DNA from: Vibrio breoganii
GTDB taxonomy: Bacteria; Pseudomonadota; Gammaproteobacteria; Enterobacterales; Vibrionaceae
Reading direction: 5' to 3'
Assembly: GCF_001677275.1 (NCBI RefSeq)
Contig: NZ_CP016177.1
Location: 2,480,001-2,544,000, forward strand
DNA length: 64,000 nucleotides
The notes beneath the pieces are model-generated. The model was not told where the DNA came from. It saw nothing but the letters and a program-made list of their open reading frames with translations, and searched no databases. Positions 40,684-62,331 of the stretch are shown here, one piece after another. Position numbers and translations under genes: made by a program. The stretch's first letter is position 1. Each line of letters starts with the position of its first letter.

Positions 40684-41976
40684 ATGGAAGCCTACCATAC
40701 GCTGTGCTTTCTAGCTGCCGGGGCAGCACTCATCGCATTAATCAACAGTAAAATCGGCAAAATGCAGACCACCATTGCGATTACAGCCGGTGCCATGTTG
40801 CTATCGTTAGCGATTATTATCGCAGGTCAAGCAGGCTGGTTTAAGCTATCTCATGTCGCCAGCGAGACCATCGCATCGATTAACTTTGAAGATTTTTTGC
40901 TTAAGGGAATCTTAGGGTTTCTATTATTTGCAGGTGGACTTGGCATCAAGCTGGATCACCTTAAAGACCAGAAATGGGAGATTACAGCGCTAGCATTAGG
41001 TGCAACCCTGTTCTCTACTTTCTTCATCGGTTTTGTGCTATTTGGCATCTGTTCGTTAATCGGCTTCAATCTAGACCTGATTTATTGCCTATTATTTGGC
41101 GCATTAATATCACCTACCGATCCCATTGCAGTATTAGCTATTGTAAAGAAGTTAGATGCTCCACCACGCATCTCTACTCAAATTGAAGGGGAGTCCCTGT
41201 TCAATGACGGCTTTGGTTTGGTTATCTTTGTAACCCTATTTACCATCGCCTTTGGTACTGAAGCCCCTACCGTTGGTTCAGTGTCAGCACTGTTCTTCCA
41301 AGAAGCTATTGGTGGTATCGCCTACGGCTTTGTTCTCGGTCTAATCTTTCACTGGTTAATATGCACCACTGAAGATCATTCCATGGAGATGTTGCTGACC
41401 ATTCTGATTCCTTCAACAGGCTATGCCGTTGCAGAGCTGCTAGAGGTATCAGGGCCACTCTCGATGGTGGTATCGGGCATCATTATTGGTAACTGGACAC
41501 GCAAGACTGGATTTTCAGAATCAGGATTTAAGAATTTAGACCATTTCTGGGAATTGATTGACGAGTTCCTGAATGCGGTATTGTTCCTGCTCATTGGTAT
41601 GTCGATGCTGTTGTTCGAGTTCCATCACGAAGACTGGATCATGATGGTGATAGCAGTACCCCTAGTACTTCTGTCTCGCTACCTTAGCATCAGAATCAAT
41701 TATGTTGGTTTCAATCGATTTAGATACTACAACCCTATGTCTGTGAAAATACTCACATGGGGCGGGCTCCGAGGCGGTCTAGCATTAGCTATGGCTCTGT
41801 CTATCCCGGCTGGGATCATGGTGATTCCTGAAAAGAATATCGATGTGAAAGAGATCATCATGGTCATGACCTATTCTGTGGTCATGTTCTCTATCTTGGT
41901 ACAGGGGATGACTATCACTCCAATGATAGAAAAAGCGAAGCAACTAGAACCCTCAAGTGAATCAGAGCAAGAGTAA
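40684..41976 (+). CDS. nhaP: CPA1-family cation/proton antiporter, NhaP type
   Basis: A 430-residue inner-membrane antiporter with about twelve to thirteen helices. The CPA1 signature residues are present in GALISPTDPIAVLAIV (about residues 138-153) and EGESLFNDGFGLVIFV (about 169-184), whose aspartates and Asn-Asp pair bind the ion. It exchanges cytoplasmic Na+ or K+ for H+, aiding salt and pH homeostasis. V. cholerae has three NhaP paralogs; the one in this neighbourhood is, from memory, NhaP1. Ion preference cannot be read from the sequence. AGGAGAAAGGA gives a strong ribosome-binding site. Confidence 0.9.
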   Translation: MEAYHTLCFLAAGAALIALINSKIGKMQTTIAITAGAMLLSLAIIIAGQAGWFKLSHVASETIASINFEDFLLKGILGFLLFAGGLGIKLDHLKDQKWEITALALGATLFSTFFIGFVLFGICSLIGFNLDLIYCLLFGALISPTDPIAVLAIVKKLDAPPRISTQIEGESLFNDGFGLVIFVTLFTIAFGTEAPTVGSVSALFFQEAIGGIAYGFVLGLIFHWLICTTEDHSMEMLLTILIPSTGYAVAELLEVSGPLSMVVSGIIIGNWTRKTGFSESGFKNLDHFWELIDEFLNAVLFLLIGMSMLLFEFHHEDWIMMVIAVPLVLLSRYLSIRINYVGFNRFRYYNPMSVKILTWGGLRGGLALAMALSIPAGIMVIPEKNIDVKEIIMVMTYSVVMFSILVQGMTITPMIEKAKQLEPSSESEQE

Positions 41977-41989
41977 CCTTCTATAAACA

Positions 41990-42019
41990 GAAAAGGCATG
42001 CCAATGGCATGCCTTTTTT
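41990..42019. terminator. bidirectional terminator between nhaP and metA
   Basis: A twelve-pair stem AAAAGGCATGCC / GGCATGCCTTTT with a three-base loop, A-rich on one side and T-rich on the other. It serves both converging genes. Confidence 0.92.
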
Positions 42020-42038
42020 ATATCAAGCGAATGACAAA

Positions 42039-42980
42039 CTACTCTTCTGTAGTGAAGTTAGCTTCAGAAAACTTATCCAAATCGTATGGGGTTTGTTGGT
42101 AAACACAGTAATTAAGCCAGTTACTAAACAATAGGTGACCATGACTACGCCATGTTGCCCTAGGGGCATTATCTGGGTTGTTGTCAGGGTAATAGTTAAC
42201 AGGTATTGCAGGCTCCATCCCTTCAGCCAAATCTCGCACGTACTCAGTATGCAGAGTCTTTGACTCGTACTCAGGGTGTCCAGTCACGAATACATTTCGC
42301 TTATCTTTGGTAGAAGCAAGATAAACCCCAGCGGTATCTGATGTTGCTAAGATATCAAGATCGGTATGCTCAGATAAATACTCTGGAGAAAAATCCGCAT
42401 AACGTGAGTGAGGAGCTAGGAAGGTATCATCAAATCCACGAAGAATCGGATGGTGCTGATCCTGTGTAAAATGCTCATAGACACCCGATAGCTTTTCTTT
42501 ACGAGTGCGCTTAGGAAGGTCGTAGAGCAACTTTAAACCAGCTTGAGCGGCCCAACAAACGTAAAGCGTTGACGTCACATGCTCTTTTGCCCAATTCATG
42601 ATGGACTGCAGGTGCTCCCAATAGATGACATCTTCAAACTGAACCAGGCCGAGTGGCGCACCGGTAATAATGAGTCCATCAAAATTGCGTCCTTTCACCC
42701 CTTCAAATTGGCGATAGAAGGTATCTAAATGCTCAGTAGGAGTGTTCTTACTTGGTCGATTATCAATACGAAGCAGTTCAACGTCTACTTGCAACGGACT
42801 ATTAGAAAGCAAGCGTAGAAATTGCGTTTCAGTCTCAATCTTCTTTGGCATCAGGTTGAGCAATAGGACTCTTAGAGGACGAATCTCTTGCGATGAGGCG
42901 CGAGATTCAGACATAACGAAAATCTTCTCTCCTCTTAATACATCAGTCGCAGGTAATTGATCAGGGACTCGAATTGGCAC
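42039..42980 (-). CDS. metA: homoserine O-acyltransferase (O-succinyltransferase)
   Basis: Catalyses acylation of homoserine, the first committed step of methionine synthesis. The 313-residue product has the acyl-enzyme cysteine in [10 protein letters not shown] (about residue 142) and the His/Glu pair in VTGHPEYES (about 235-237). The start is GTG with AAGGAG seven bases upstream. Succinyl-CoA is the usual donor in enterics and vibrios, but some MetA enzymes use acetyl-CoA, so donor choice is inferred. MetJ boxes lie just upstream. Confidence 0.95.
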   Translation of the reverse strand: MPIRVPDQLPATDVLRGEKIFVMSESRASSQEIRPLRVLLLNLMPKKIETETQFLRLLSNSPLQVDVELLRIDNRPSKNTPTEHLDTFYRQFEGVKGRNFDGLIITGAPLGLVQFEDVIYWEHLQSIMNWAKEHVTSTLYVCWAAQAGLKLLYDLPKRTRKEKLSGVYEHFTQDQHHPILRGFDDTFLAPHSRYADFSPEYLSEHTDLDILATSDTAGVYLASTKDKRNVFVTGHPEYESKTLHTEYVRDLAEGMEPAIPVNYYPDNNPDNAPRATWRSHGHLLFSNWLNYCVYQQTPYDLDKFSEANFTTEE

Positions 42981-43002
42981 AACTTTTCTCCTTTAAGCAT
43001 CT

Positions 43003-43018
43003 AGACGTCCATACGTAT
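43003..43018. promoter_or_regulatory. MetJ operator (tandem met boxes) upstream of metA
   Basis: AGACGTCC and ATACGTAT are adjacent and match the AGACGTCT met box at seven and five of eight positions. They lie 23-38 bases before the metA start, where bound MetJ would block transcription. Confidence 0.8.
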
Positions 43019-43077
43019 GTTGATTCAGACTACTGTATTCACTCGTTTATGTCGAGACTGATATTGTAAACCCATCT

Positions 43078-43620
43078 TTAATCACGAGACCATTGGAACT
43101 CTGGACTCTCTCCTAGTCGTTCGAAGTACGCTGGATGTAATTGTTTAAACTGATCTTTTTTCAACTCAGCTATGTTCCACGGGGTAAAGTCTATCTTGAT
43201 TGATCTGCCATTAATCTCAATATTCGCTTGTTCTAATGTGTGTTCAGTAGATAAATATCTAAGCTCATTAGAGTCAGTACACGTCAACGTAATCGTTCTT
43301 TCTATATCATGATTAACTGCCAATTGAGCTTCAACATCATTATCGCACGAGGTGAAAATGGTCAACTGCAGCACCATGTTGTTATCCATAGTGGTATAGG
43401 CTGAGACTTCCATGGCGTGTAAAGGATAGAGCTTACGCAGCAGTAGTTGATGGGTATCTTTGGTACGCGCTATCTGTATACCACTATCTAGTAGAGGAAA
43501 GCCTAACCACTGCCAATCATAGCCCCGGTCTTTAACTATCAGCAGTCCGTACAAGCTTCCAAGAGCGCTCATTAGCACTATAGAAATTATGCAGCAAAGT
43601 AGTATGAGTAGCTTTTTCAT
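43078..43620 (-). CDS. unrecognised bitopic or secreted protein
   Basis: I do not recognise this 180-residue product. It has a strongly hydrophobic N-terminus (LLILLCCIISIVLMSALGSLYGLLIV, shown in part: LLILLCCIISIVLMSALG) that is either a signal anchor or a long signal peptide. A soluble domain of about 145 residues follows, with two cysteines (FTSCDND, LTCTDSN) that could form a disulfide if periplasmic. The rest looks like alternating beta strands. It lies alone between metA and an IS630 element, with no operon partner. Codon use and length support a real gene; family and function are unknown. Confidence 0.65.
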   Translation of the reverse strand: MKKLLILLCCIISIVLMSALGSLYGLLIVKDRGYDWQWLGFPLLDSGIQIARTKDTHQLLLRKLYPLHAMEVSAYTTMDNNMVLQLTIFTSCDNDVEAQLAVNHDIERTITLTCTDSNELRYLSTEHTLEQANIEINGRSIKIDFTPWNIAELKKDQFKQLHPAYFERLGESPEFQWSRD

Positions 43621-43745
43621 TAACTCAGATCGTCGTTAGCCTTAATATAAAGGTATCACCGATACGGGATAAAAGCAGGAAAGAGAAATTAGGTTAGAAA
43701 TATAGCTAAAGGAAAAATTATTTTCTACAGGTAAGAAAAAACCTT

Positions 43746-44858
43746 ATACCAATTAAAGTAAAAATATGATCTAATTGAGGCTATCAAACAATTGTGAAAT
43801 ATTGCTATGGATAGCCTTGATAATACCGATTTCAAAAAGCTAGCGAGTCAACAAAAAACCATTCAGATGAAGGTTCGCTTACTAGCGCTTGCACACTTCA
43901 AAGAAGGTCATTCGCGAACTCAAATTGCTAAATATCTTAAAGTTAGCCGAACCAGTGTGAATAAATGGGTTAAGGTCTTTTTTGAAGAAGGCTTGGAAGG
44001 GCTTCAAGAAAAACCCCGCACAGGTAGACCTGCATATCTCAATGAGGAACAACGAAAACAACTCAGCGAATTCATACAAAAAGCAGCTGAATCACCGTCT
44101 GGAGGACGTCTTGTCGGTAGCGATATACATGACTACATCGTTGAACACTTTGATAAACACTATCACCCCAATTCCATCTATTATCTCCTCGAGCACATGG
44201 GCTTTTCTTGGATAACTTCTCGTTCAAAACACCCTAAGCAATCACAGCAAATCCAAGACGATTTTAAAAAAATTCCAAATAGAAACGATCCTTAAGATCC
44301 CCGGCCATATTGGGCTAGAACAGGTTGATGTCTGGTTTCAAGATGAGGCTAGATTTGGTCAGCAGAACACAACAACTCGTCTTTGGGCGACTCGCGGAAC
44401 GAGGCCTAGAGTCGTAAAACAGCAGCAATTTGAATACGCTTATTTGTTTGGCTCTGTGTGCCCAGCAAGAGGGATCGGCGAAGCAATAGTTGTTCCTTGG
44501 GTAAACAAGGACATCATGATCAACCACCTAGAACAAATATCGAAAGCTACAGAAAAAGGTCGTCATGCAGTCGTAATAATGGATGGTGCAGGCTGGCATA
44601 CGGACGACATAGCGAACCAATTTAATAACGTCAGTATCATCAAGCTTCCTCCATACTCGCCAGAGCTGAACCCTATTGAACAAGTTTGGAGCTGGTTAAG
44701 ACAACATTATTTAGCAAACCAAAGTTTCACTGATTACAACGAAATTGTGTCCAAGGTTTGTCGCGCTTGGAATGGCTTTCTTGAGTGCAGAGATCGCGTC
44801 ACAAAAATGTGCCAAAGAGATTGGATAGACCTGATCAGTTAATTTTCCGGATTGGTAT
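43746..44858 (+). mobile_element. IS630-family insertion sequence
   Basis: An element of about 1.1 kb. The ends carry inverted repeats beginning ATACCAAT (43746-43753) and ending ATTGGTAT (44851-44858), with further partial matches inward (TGATC near both ends). IS630 elements insert at TA. A TA adjoins the right end, but the left junction reads TT, so an exact TA duplication is not clear. It lies between the orphan gene at 43078 and the tRNA-Asp/rRNA cluster. The exact outer boundaries could be off by a few bases. Confidence 0.8.
43807..44842 (+). CDS. IS630-family transposase, two frames (frameshift)
   Basis: The first frame (43807-44295) holds the helix-turn-helix (HSRTQIAKYLKVSRTSVNKW) and linker. 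The second frame (open from about 44258, stop at 44842) holds the DDE catalytic domain: VDVWFQDEARFG, VVIMDGAGWH and LNPIEQVWSWL. Joining them at the TTTTAAAAAAA tract (44262-44272) by a +1 (or -2) shift gives a normal-length transposase of about 344 residues. Several IS630 members use programmed frameshifting or transcript slippage at such tracts, so the element may still be active. A simple inactivating indel is the alternative. No other damage is seen in either part. Confidence 0.8.
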
Positions 44859-44906
44859 TAGGACGGCTAGCCTGATGCTTGCTTCAATTAATGCTAAAGC
44901 TATAGA

Positions 44907-44940
44907 CGAAAAAAAGCCCTAGTCTTTCGACTAGGGCTTC
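44907..44940 (-). terminator. terminator at the end of the rRNA/tRNA-Asp transcript
   Basis: On the minus strand an eleven-pair stem AAGCCCTAGTC / GACTAGGGCTT closes a GAAA tetraloop and is followed by T. It lies a few bases after tRNA-Asp. It is the only strong intrinsic terminator found downstream of any 5S gene in the cluster. Confidence 0.93.
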
Positions 44941-44947
44941 TTATTAG

Positions 44948-45024
44948 TGGCGGAGTGGACGGGACTCGAACCCGCGACCCCCGGCGTGACAGGCCGGTAT
45001 TCTAACCAACTGAACTACCACTCC
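44948..45024 (-). tRNA. tRNA-Asp (GTC)
   Basis: A 77-base tRNA with encoded CCA. The acceptor stem is GGAGTGG / CCACTCC, and the anticodon loop CCTGTCACG gives GTC. It lies downstream of the first 5S gene and is probably part of the same transcript. Confidence 0.97.
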
Positions 45025-45085
45025 GCACCAATTTGTTATTGTCTTGAAGTCTTACTCGCGTTGCTTCAATACAATCTAATTTAAA

Positions 45086-45203
45086 GCCTGGCGATGTCCT
45101 ACTCTCACATGGGGAAACCCCACACTACCATCGGCGCTATTATGTTTCACTTCTGAGTTCGGCATGGAATCAGGTGGGTCCACAATGCTATGGTCGCCAA
45201 GCA
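45086..45203 (-). rRNA. rrf: 5S rRNA (operon 1)
   Basis: About 118 bases, beginning TGCTTGGCGACCATAGC and ending CATCGCCAGGC on the minus strand. Its sequence is the same as in the other two 5S genes over the compared length. Confidence 0.96.
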
Positions 45204-45291
45204 AATTTTAAAATTCGGAAAGCTATTATTTAAAAGTTATATCACACATTCAAAGTTCTACTTTGAGTCCACAAAACCCCTTGGGTGTTGT

Positions 45292-48181
<2,890 letters not shown>

Positions 48182-48504
48182 ATACAACCCCAAAGGGTCT
48201 TGCTTAACGCAATGCAGTTGCTACGCTGCAGTATGACGTTTCCAAGGTGCGTTATCTCTTTATTATGAGCGAGATAACATTCGATTTTGCCGGACTCAAA
48301 TTTGAATGCACTCCGGCAAGAGTACATTCCCAAGAACACTTGAATGTGTGTTGGTACCTACATCATAAAGATATAGGATTTGAGAACTTTTAAATTTGAA
48401 CAACAATGAAATCACATTGTTGTTCGTCAGCTTTCCAAATTGTTAAAGAGCGAGATTCAAACAAATGAACCATTTTTAAACACACTCGAAAGAGCGCTTA
48501 AAGA
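48182..48504 (-). other. 16S-23S spacer, part between tRNA-Val and 23S (operon 1)
   Basis: No gene. It holds a boxA antitermination site (GCTCTTTAACAA on the minus strand, 48440-48451) and a perfect eleven-pair hairpin (arms 48398-48408 and 48415-48425). Long AT-rich stems that flank 23S probably form an RNase III processing helix. The hairpin and boxA recur in the other two spacers. Confidence 0.8.
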
Positions 48505-48580
48505 TGGTGGGCGATACCGGGCTCGAACCAGTGACCCCCTCCTTGTAAGGGAGGTGCTCTCCCAACTGAGCTAATCGCCC
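48505..48580 (-). tRNA. tRNA-Val (TAC), spacer
   Basis: A 76-base tRNA with CCA. The acceptor is GGGCGAT / ATCGCCC and the anticodon loop CCTTACAAG gives TAC. Confidence 0.96.
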
Positions 48581-48644
48581 ACATTGTTTGCTATTTGTGT
48601 TCACTATAAAGTGAATTCAAACAACTTCCTTTGTGGAAAGGAAA

Positions 48645-48720
48645 TGGTGGGTCGTGCAGGATTCGAACCTGCGACCAATTGATTAAAAGTCAACTGCTCT
48701 ACCAGCTGAGCTAACGACCC
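48645..48720 (-). tRNA. tRNA-Lys (TTT), spacer
   Basis: A 76-base tRNA with CCA. The acceptor is GGGTCGT / ACGACCC and the anticodon loop ACTTTTAAT gives TTT. Confidence 0.96.
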
Positions 48721-48722
48721 AA

Positions 48723-48798
48723 TGGTATCCCGTAGGGGAGTCGAACCCCTGTTACCGCCGTGAAAGGGCGGTGTCCTAGGCCTCTAGACGAACGGGAC
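48723..48798 (-). tRNA. tRNA-Glu (TTC), spacer
   Basis: A 76-base tRNA with CCA. It begins GTCCCGTTCGTCTAG, and the anticodon loop CCTTTCACG gives TTC. It is separated from tRNA-Lys by only two bases. Confidence 0.96.
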
Positions 48799-48928
48799 AC
48801 TAGATTTATCTTTACTCCGAAGAGCAAACATAAACTGTTGAAGCACCTTGGGGGGTGCTTCAAAAATCTCTCTTTACTTTCTAAACCATATCAATCTGTG
48901 TGGACACTCATCGTGAGTAATCATCGTA

Positions 48929-50483
<1,555 letters not shown>

Positions 50484-50743
50484 AAGTTTTGTTGAAGCTT
50501 ACGCTTCGGCTCAATGAATACTGACTTCAAAACTGTTCCTTACTCGAAAGTAAGAAGTAATTTTAAAGCTATTATCGTTCCAACAGAACGATAATGAATT
50601 GACTGTGCCAATGACTAAAAGTCATCGTTTTGGTCACTCAGTTCATTGATAAATCTTTTCGATTATCATCAACGAGTGCCCACACAGATTGATAGGTTTA
50701 AATTGTTAAAGAGCGCTGCTTTGAATGCCTTAGCACTTAAGCA
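50484..50743 (-). other. 16S leader (operon 1)
   Basis: Untranslated leader. It includes boxA (minus strand GCTCTTTAACAA, 50703-50714) and several hairpins that flank 16S, including a stem with arms ATCGTTC / GAACGAT. It is nearly identical to the operon 2 leader. Confidence 0.75.
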
Positions 50744-50751
50744 GGACGCGT

Positions 50752-50779
50752 ATAATACGCGACTGACTGTTAAAGTCAA
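50752..50779 (-). promoter_or_regulatory. rRNA promoter of operon 1
   Basis: On the minus strand TTGACT (50774-50779), a 16-base spacer and TATTAT (50752-50757), then a GC-rich discriminator ACGCGTCC. The 16-base spacer and GC-rich discriminator are typical of stringently controlled rRNA promoters. AT-rich DNA upstream may act as an UP element. Confidence 0.75.
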
Positions 50780-50879
50780 CATAAAACTCTAAATAAATTA
50801 GAACTTTATGGTGACTCGCTTCATTAGAAGCAAGTCTAACCTTTTGTCTTCACTTTTTAAAAAGTGAAAATAAATAGGA

Positions 50880-50997
50880 GCCTGGCGATGTCCTACTCTC
50901 ACATGGGGAAACCCCACACTACCATCGGCGCTATTATGTTTCACTTCTGAGTTCGGCATGGAATCAGGTGGGTCCACAATGCTATGGTCGCCAAGCA
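50880..50997 (-). rRNA. rrf: 5S rRNA (operon 2)
   Basis: Same 118-base sequence as the operon 1 copy. Its 3' end lies about 100 bases upstream of the operon 1 promoter. A palindrome TTCACTTTTTAAAAAGTGAA lies in this gap but lacks a following T run. Confidence 0.96.
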
Positions 50998-51085
50998 AAT
51001 TTTAAAATTCGGAAAGCTATTATTTAAAAGTTATATCACACATTCAAAGTTCTACTTTGAGTCCACAAAACCCCTTGGGTGTTGT

Positions 51086-53975
<2,890 letters not shown>

Positions 53976-54326
53976 ATACAACCCCAAAGGGTCTTGCTTA
54001 ACGCAATGCAGTTGCTACGCTGCAGTATGACGTTTCCAAGGTGCGTTATCTCTTTATTATGAGCGAGATAACATTCGATTTTGCCGGACTCAAATTTGAA
54101 TGCACTCTGGCAAGAGTACATTCCCAAGAACACTTGAATGTGTGTTGGTACCTACATCATAAAGACATAGGATTTGAGAACTTTTAAATTTGAACAACAA
54201 TGAAATCACATTGTTGTTCGTCAGCTTTCCAAATTGTTAAAGAGCATGAATTTCTAAGCAATAAAGCTTTCGAAACCATTTTTAAAGACACTTAATTCTT
54301 AATTTAATAAGAAGTGCACTTAAAGA
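53976..54326 (-). other. 16S-23S spacer, part between tRNA-Ala and 23S (operon 2)
   Basis: No gene. It contains boxA (54234-54245) and the same eleven-pair hairpin as in the other spacers. A single T replaces C in the CACTCCGGCAAG segment. Confidence 0.78.
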
Positions 54327-54402
54327 TGGTGGAGCTATGCGGGATCGAACCGCAGACCTCCTGCGTGCAAGGCAGGCGCTCTCCCAGCTGAGCTATAGCC
54401 CC
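54327..54402 (-). tRNA. tRNA-Ala (TGC), spacer
   Basis: A 76-base tRNA with CCA. The acceptor is GGGGCTA / TAGCTCC (one G-U pair), and the anticodon loop CCTTGCACG gives TGC. Confidence 0.96.
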
Positions 54403-54517
54403 ATCTGTAGATTCGATAACATCAGCGTTCTGAGTTAATCTTTTTGAGAGCAAGGAAACTAGTAAGGCCGCATACATCAGTATGCAACGCGCTAGTTGAC
54501 GCCGCTATCAGAAAGAT

Positions 54518-54594
54518 TGGTGGGTCTGAGTGGACTTGAACCACCGACCTCCCGCTTATCAGGCGAGCGCTCTAACCAGCTGAGCTACAGACCC
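54518..54594 (-). tRNA. tRNA-Ile (GAT), spacer
   Basis: A 77-base tRNA with CCA. The acceptor is GGGTCTG / CAGACCC, and the anticodon loop CCTGATAAG gives GAT. Confidence 0.96.
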
Positions 54595-54803
54595 ATTTCT
54601 GCTGCGCATTTTTCCTTACTTCCACGTCAGGGCTGCGACTCTTCAGTCAGTCACATACTAATGTATGCTCCTTCCTTCATCGCTGGCCTTCCTTGAATTA
54701 AGAAAAACTGCTTTGCATAAATAATCTCAATGAACTTGAGTTATCTTTCTCTTTTCTAAACCATATCAATCTGTGTGGACACTCATCGTGAATAATCATC
54801 GTA
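54595..54803 (-). other. 16S to tRNA-Ile spacer with palindromic block (operon 2)
   Basis: No gene. About 209 bases, longer than the 130 bases between 16S and tRNA-Glu in operon 1. It holds the palindrome CATACTAATGTATG near 54655. A related one, GCATACATCAGTATGC, lies near 54470 between the two tRNAs. Confidence 0.6.
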
Positions 54804-56356
<1,553 letters not shown>

Positions 56357-56616
56357 AAGTTTTGTTGAAGCTTACACTTCGGCTCAATGAATACTGACTT
56401 CAAAACTGTTCCTTACTCGAAAGTAAGAAGTAATTTTAAAGCTATTATCGTTCCAACAGAACGATAATGAATTGACTGTGCCAATGACTAAAAGTCATCG
56501 TTTTGGTCACTCAGTTCATTGATAAATCTTTTCGATTATCATCAACGAGTGCCCACACAGATTGATAGGTTTAAATTGTTAAAGAGCGCTGCTTTGAATG
56601 CCTTAGCACTTAAGCA
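56357..56616 (-). other. 16S leader (operon 2)
   Basis: Leader with boxA (56576-56587). Nearly identical to the operon 1 leader over more than 250 bases, which indicates recent duplication or gene conversion. Confidence 0.75.
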
Positions 56617-56624
56617 GGACGCGT

Positions 56625-56652
56625 ATAATACGCGACTGACTGTTAAAGTCAA
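56625..56652 (-). promoter_or_regulatory. rRNA promoter of operon 2
   Basis: The same TTGACT (56647-56652), 16-base spacer and TATTAT (56625-56630) as in operon 1, with the same GC-rich discriminator. Confidence 0.75.
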
Positions 56653-56719
56653 CATAAAACTCTAAATAAATTAGAACTTTATGGTGACTCGCTTCATTAG
56701 AAGCAAGTCTAAAATTAAA

Positions 56720-56837
56720 GCCTGGCGATGTCCTACTCTCACATGGGGAAACCCCACACTACCATCGGCGCTATTATGTTTCACTTCTGAGTTCGGCATG
56801 GAATCAGGTGGGTCCACAATGCTATGGTCGCCAAGCA
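56720..56837 (-). rRNA. rrf: 5S rRNA (operon 3)
   Basis: Same 118-base sequence as the other copies. Its 3' end lies about 68 bases upstream of the operon 2 -35 element. The spacer from 5S to 23S differs slightly from operons 1 and 2 (for example CTAATATCTAAAAG in place of CTATTATTTAAAAG on the plus strand). Confidence 0.96.
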
Positions 56838-56926
56838 AATTTTAAAATTCGGAAAGCTAATATCTAAAAGTTTTTATCACACATTCAAAGTTCTACTTTG
56901 AGTCCACAAAACCCCTTGGGTGTTGT

Positions 56927-59816
<2,890 letters not shown>

Positions 59817-60195
59817 ATACAACCCCAAAGGGTCTTGCTTACGCAATGCAGTTGCTACGCTGCAGTATGACGTTTCCAAGGTGCGTTATCTCTTTATTAT
59901 GAGCGAGATAACATTCGATTTTGCCGGACTCAAATTTGAATGCACTCCGGCAAGAGTACATTCCCAAGAACACTTGAATGTGTGTTGGTACCTACATCAT
60001 AAAGATATAGGATTTGAGAACTTTTAAATTTGAACAACAATGAAATCACATTGTTGTTCGTCAGCTTTCCAAATTGTTAAAGAGCATAAAGCAAAAAGCT
60101 TTAATCAATAACCGAAGTCATTAATTAAAGCTCTATTACTTTAACTAAATTAAACCATCAATCTGTGTGGACACTCATCGTGAGTAATCATCGTA
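59817..60195 (-). other. 16S-23S spacer without tRNA genes (operon 3)
   Basis: About 379 bases, with boxA (60074-60085) and the conserved eleven-pair hairpin but no tRNA cloverleaf. The stretch 60086-60160 replaces the tRNA segment with AT-rich sequence. Spacers of this kind (IGS0) have been described in some vibrios. Confidence 0.85.
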
Positions 60196-61748
<1,553 letters not shown>

Positions 61749-62071
61749 AAGTTTTGTTGAAGCTTTCGCTTCGGCTCAATGAATACTGACTTCAAAACTG
61801 TTCCTTACTCGAAAGTAAGAAGTAATTTTAAAGCTATTATCATTCCAACAGAATGATAATGAATTGACTGTGCTCTTATCGGTCTTCACTTTTTAAAAAG
61901 TGAAATAAAACAGCTCAAGGCTGCACCCAATTTGATTTTGGTCACTCAGTTCATTGATAAATCTTTTCGATTATCATCAACGAGTGCCCACACAGATTGA
62001 TAGGTTTAAATTGTTAAAGAGCTTGCTTATCGACGATTCCTTTTGTGAGGAACCTCTCGAAGCGGACGGCC
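61749..62071 (-). other. 16S leader (operon 3)
   Basis: Leader with boxA (62011-62022). The 16S-proximal part resembles the other leaders. A palindrome-bearing block at about 61880-61920 replaces their central part and shares TTTTTAAAAAGTG with the sequence next to the operon 2 5S gene. Beyond boxA it is unrelated to operons 1 and 2. A short open frame at 61954-62157 is not considered a gene. Confidence 0.7.
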
Positions 62072-62099
62072 ATTCTAGCGATTTGAACCTCAGTGTCAA
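62072..62099 (-). promoter_or_regulatory. rRNA P2 promoter of operon 3
   Basis: On the minus strand a perfect TTGACA (62094-62099), 16-base spacer and TAGAAT (62072-62077), then GC-rich GGCCGTCCGC. Confidence 0.8.
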
Positions 62100-62208
62100 A
62101 CACTTTTTTGAATTTATTTTCGAATCGAACTTAAACTCAAATGGTTCGGCTAGTTAGCCTACTGAACTAGTGCGAAGCGTTGTGCGCTCTGCCGTGTCAG
62201 TGAGGCGC

Positions 62209-62236
62209 ATTATAGAGATGCTCGTCACATTGGCAA
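62209..62236 (-). promoter_or_regulatory. rRNA P1 promoter of operon 3
   Basis: On the minus strand TTGCCA (62231-62236), 16-base spacer and a perfect TATAAT (62209-62214), followed by GCGCCTCACTGACACGGC. This closely resembles E. coli rrn P1 promoters, including the GC-rich discriminator. AT-rich sequence immediately upstream (62237-62265) is a good UP element candidate. Confidence 0.9.
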
Positions 62237-62259
62237 GGCTTTTTTTCAATAAATTTAAG

Positions 62260-62298
62260 AAAAAAGCCTTTTCGCTCGTTTTTTGAGTGAAAGGCTTA
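62260..62298 (-). terminator. second terminator-like hairpin downstream of cysH
   Basis: On the minus strand the arms AAGCCTTTCACTC and GAGCGAAAAGGCTT pair with small irregularities and are followed by TTTTCTT. It would stop residual cysIH transcription before the rRNA P1 promoter. Confidence 0.65.
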
Positions 62299-62331
62299 TT
62301 TATCTATTTTTACCCCCTAGTTAGGTACAGG

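Noticed and set aside
50850..50872. Palindrome near the operon 2 5S gene as an intrinsic terminator
   Set aside because: The stem TTCACTTTTT/AAAAAGTGAA has no following T run outside the stem, so strong termination is unlikely.
61954..62157. A 67-residue frame on the plus strand in the operon 3 leader
   Set aside because: It covers boxA and the P2 promoter of the rRNA operon on the opposite strand and resembles no protein.
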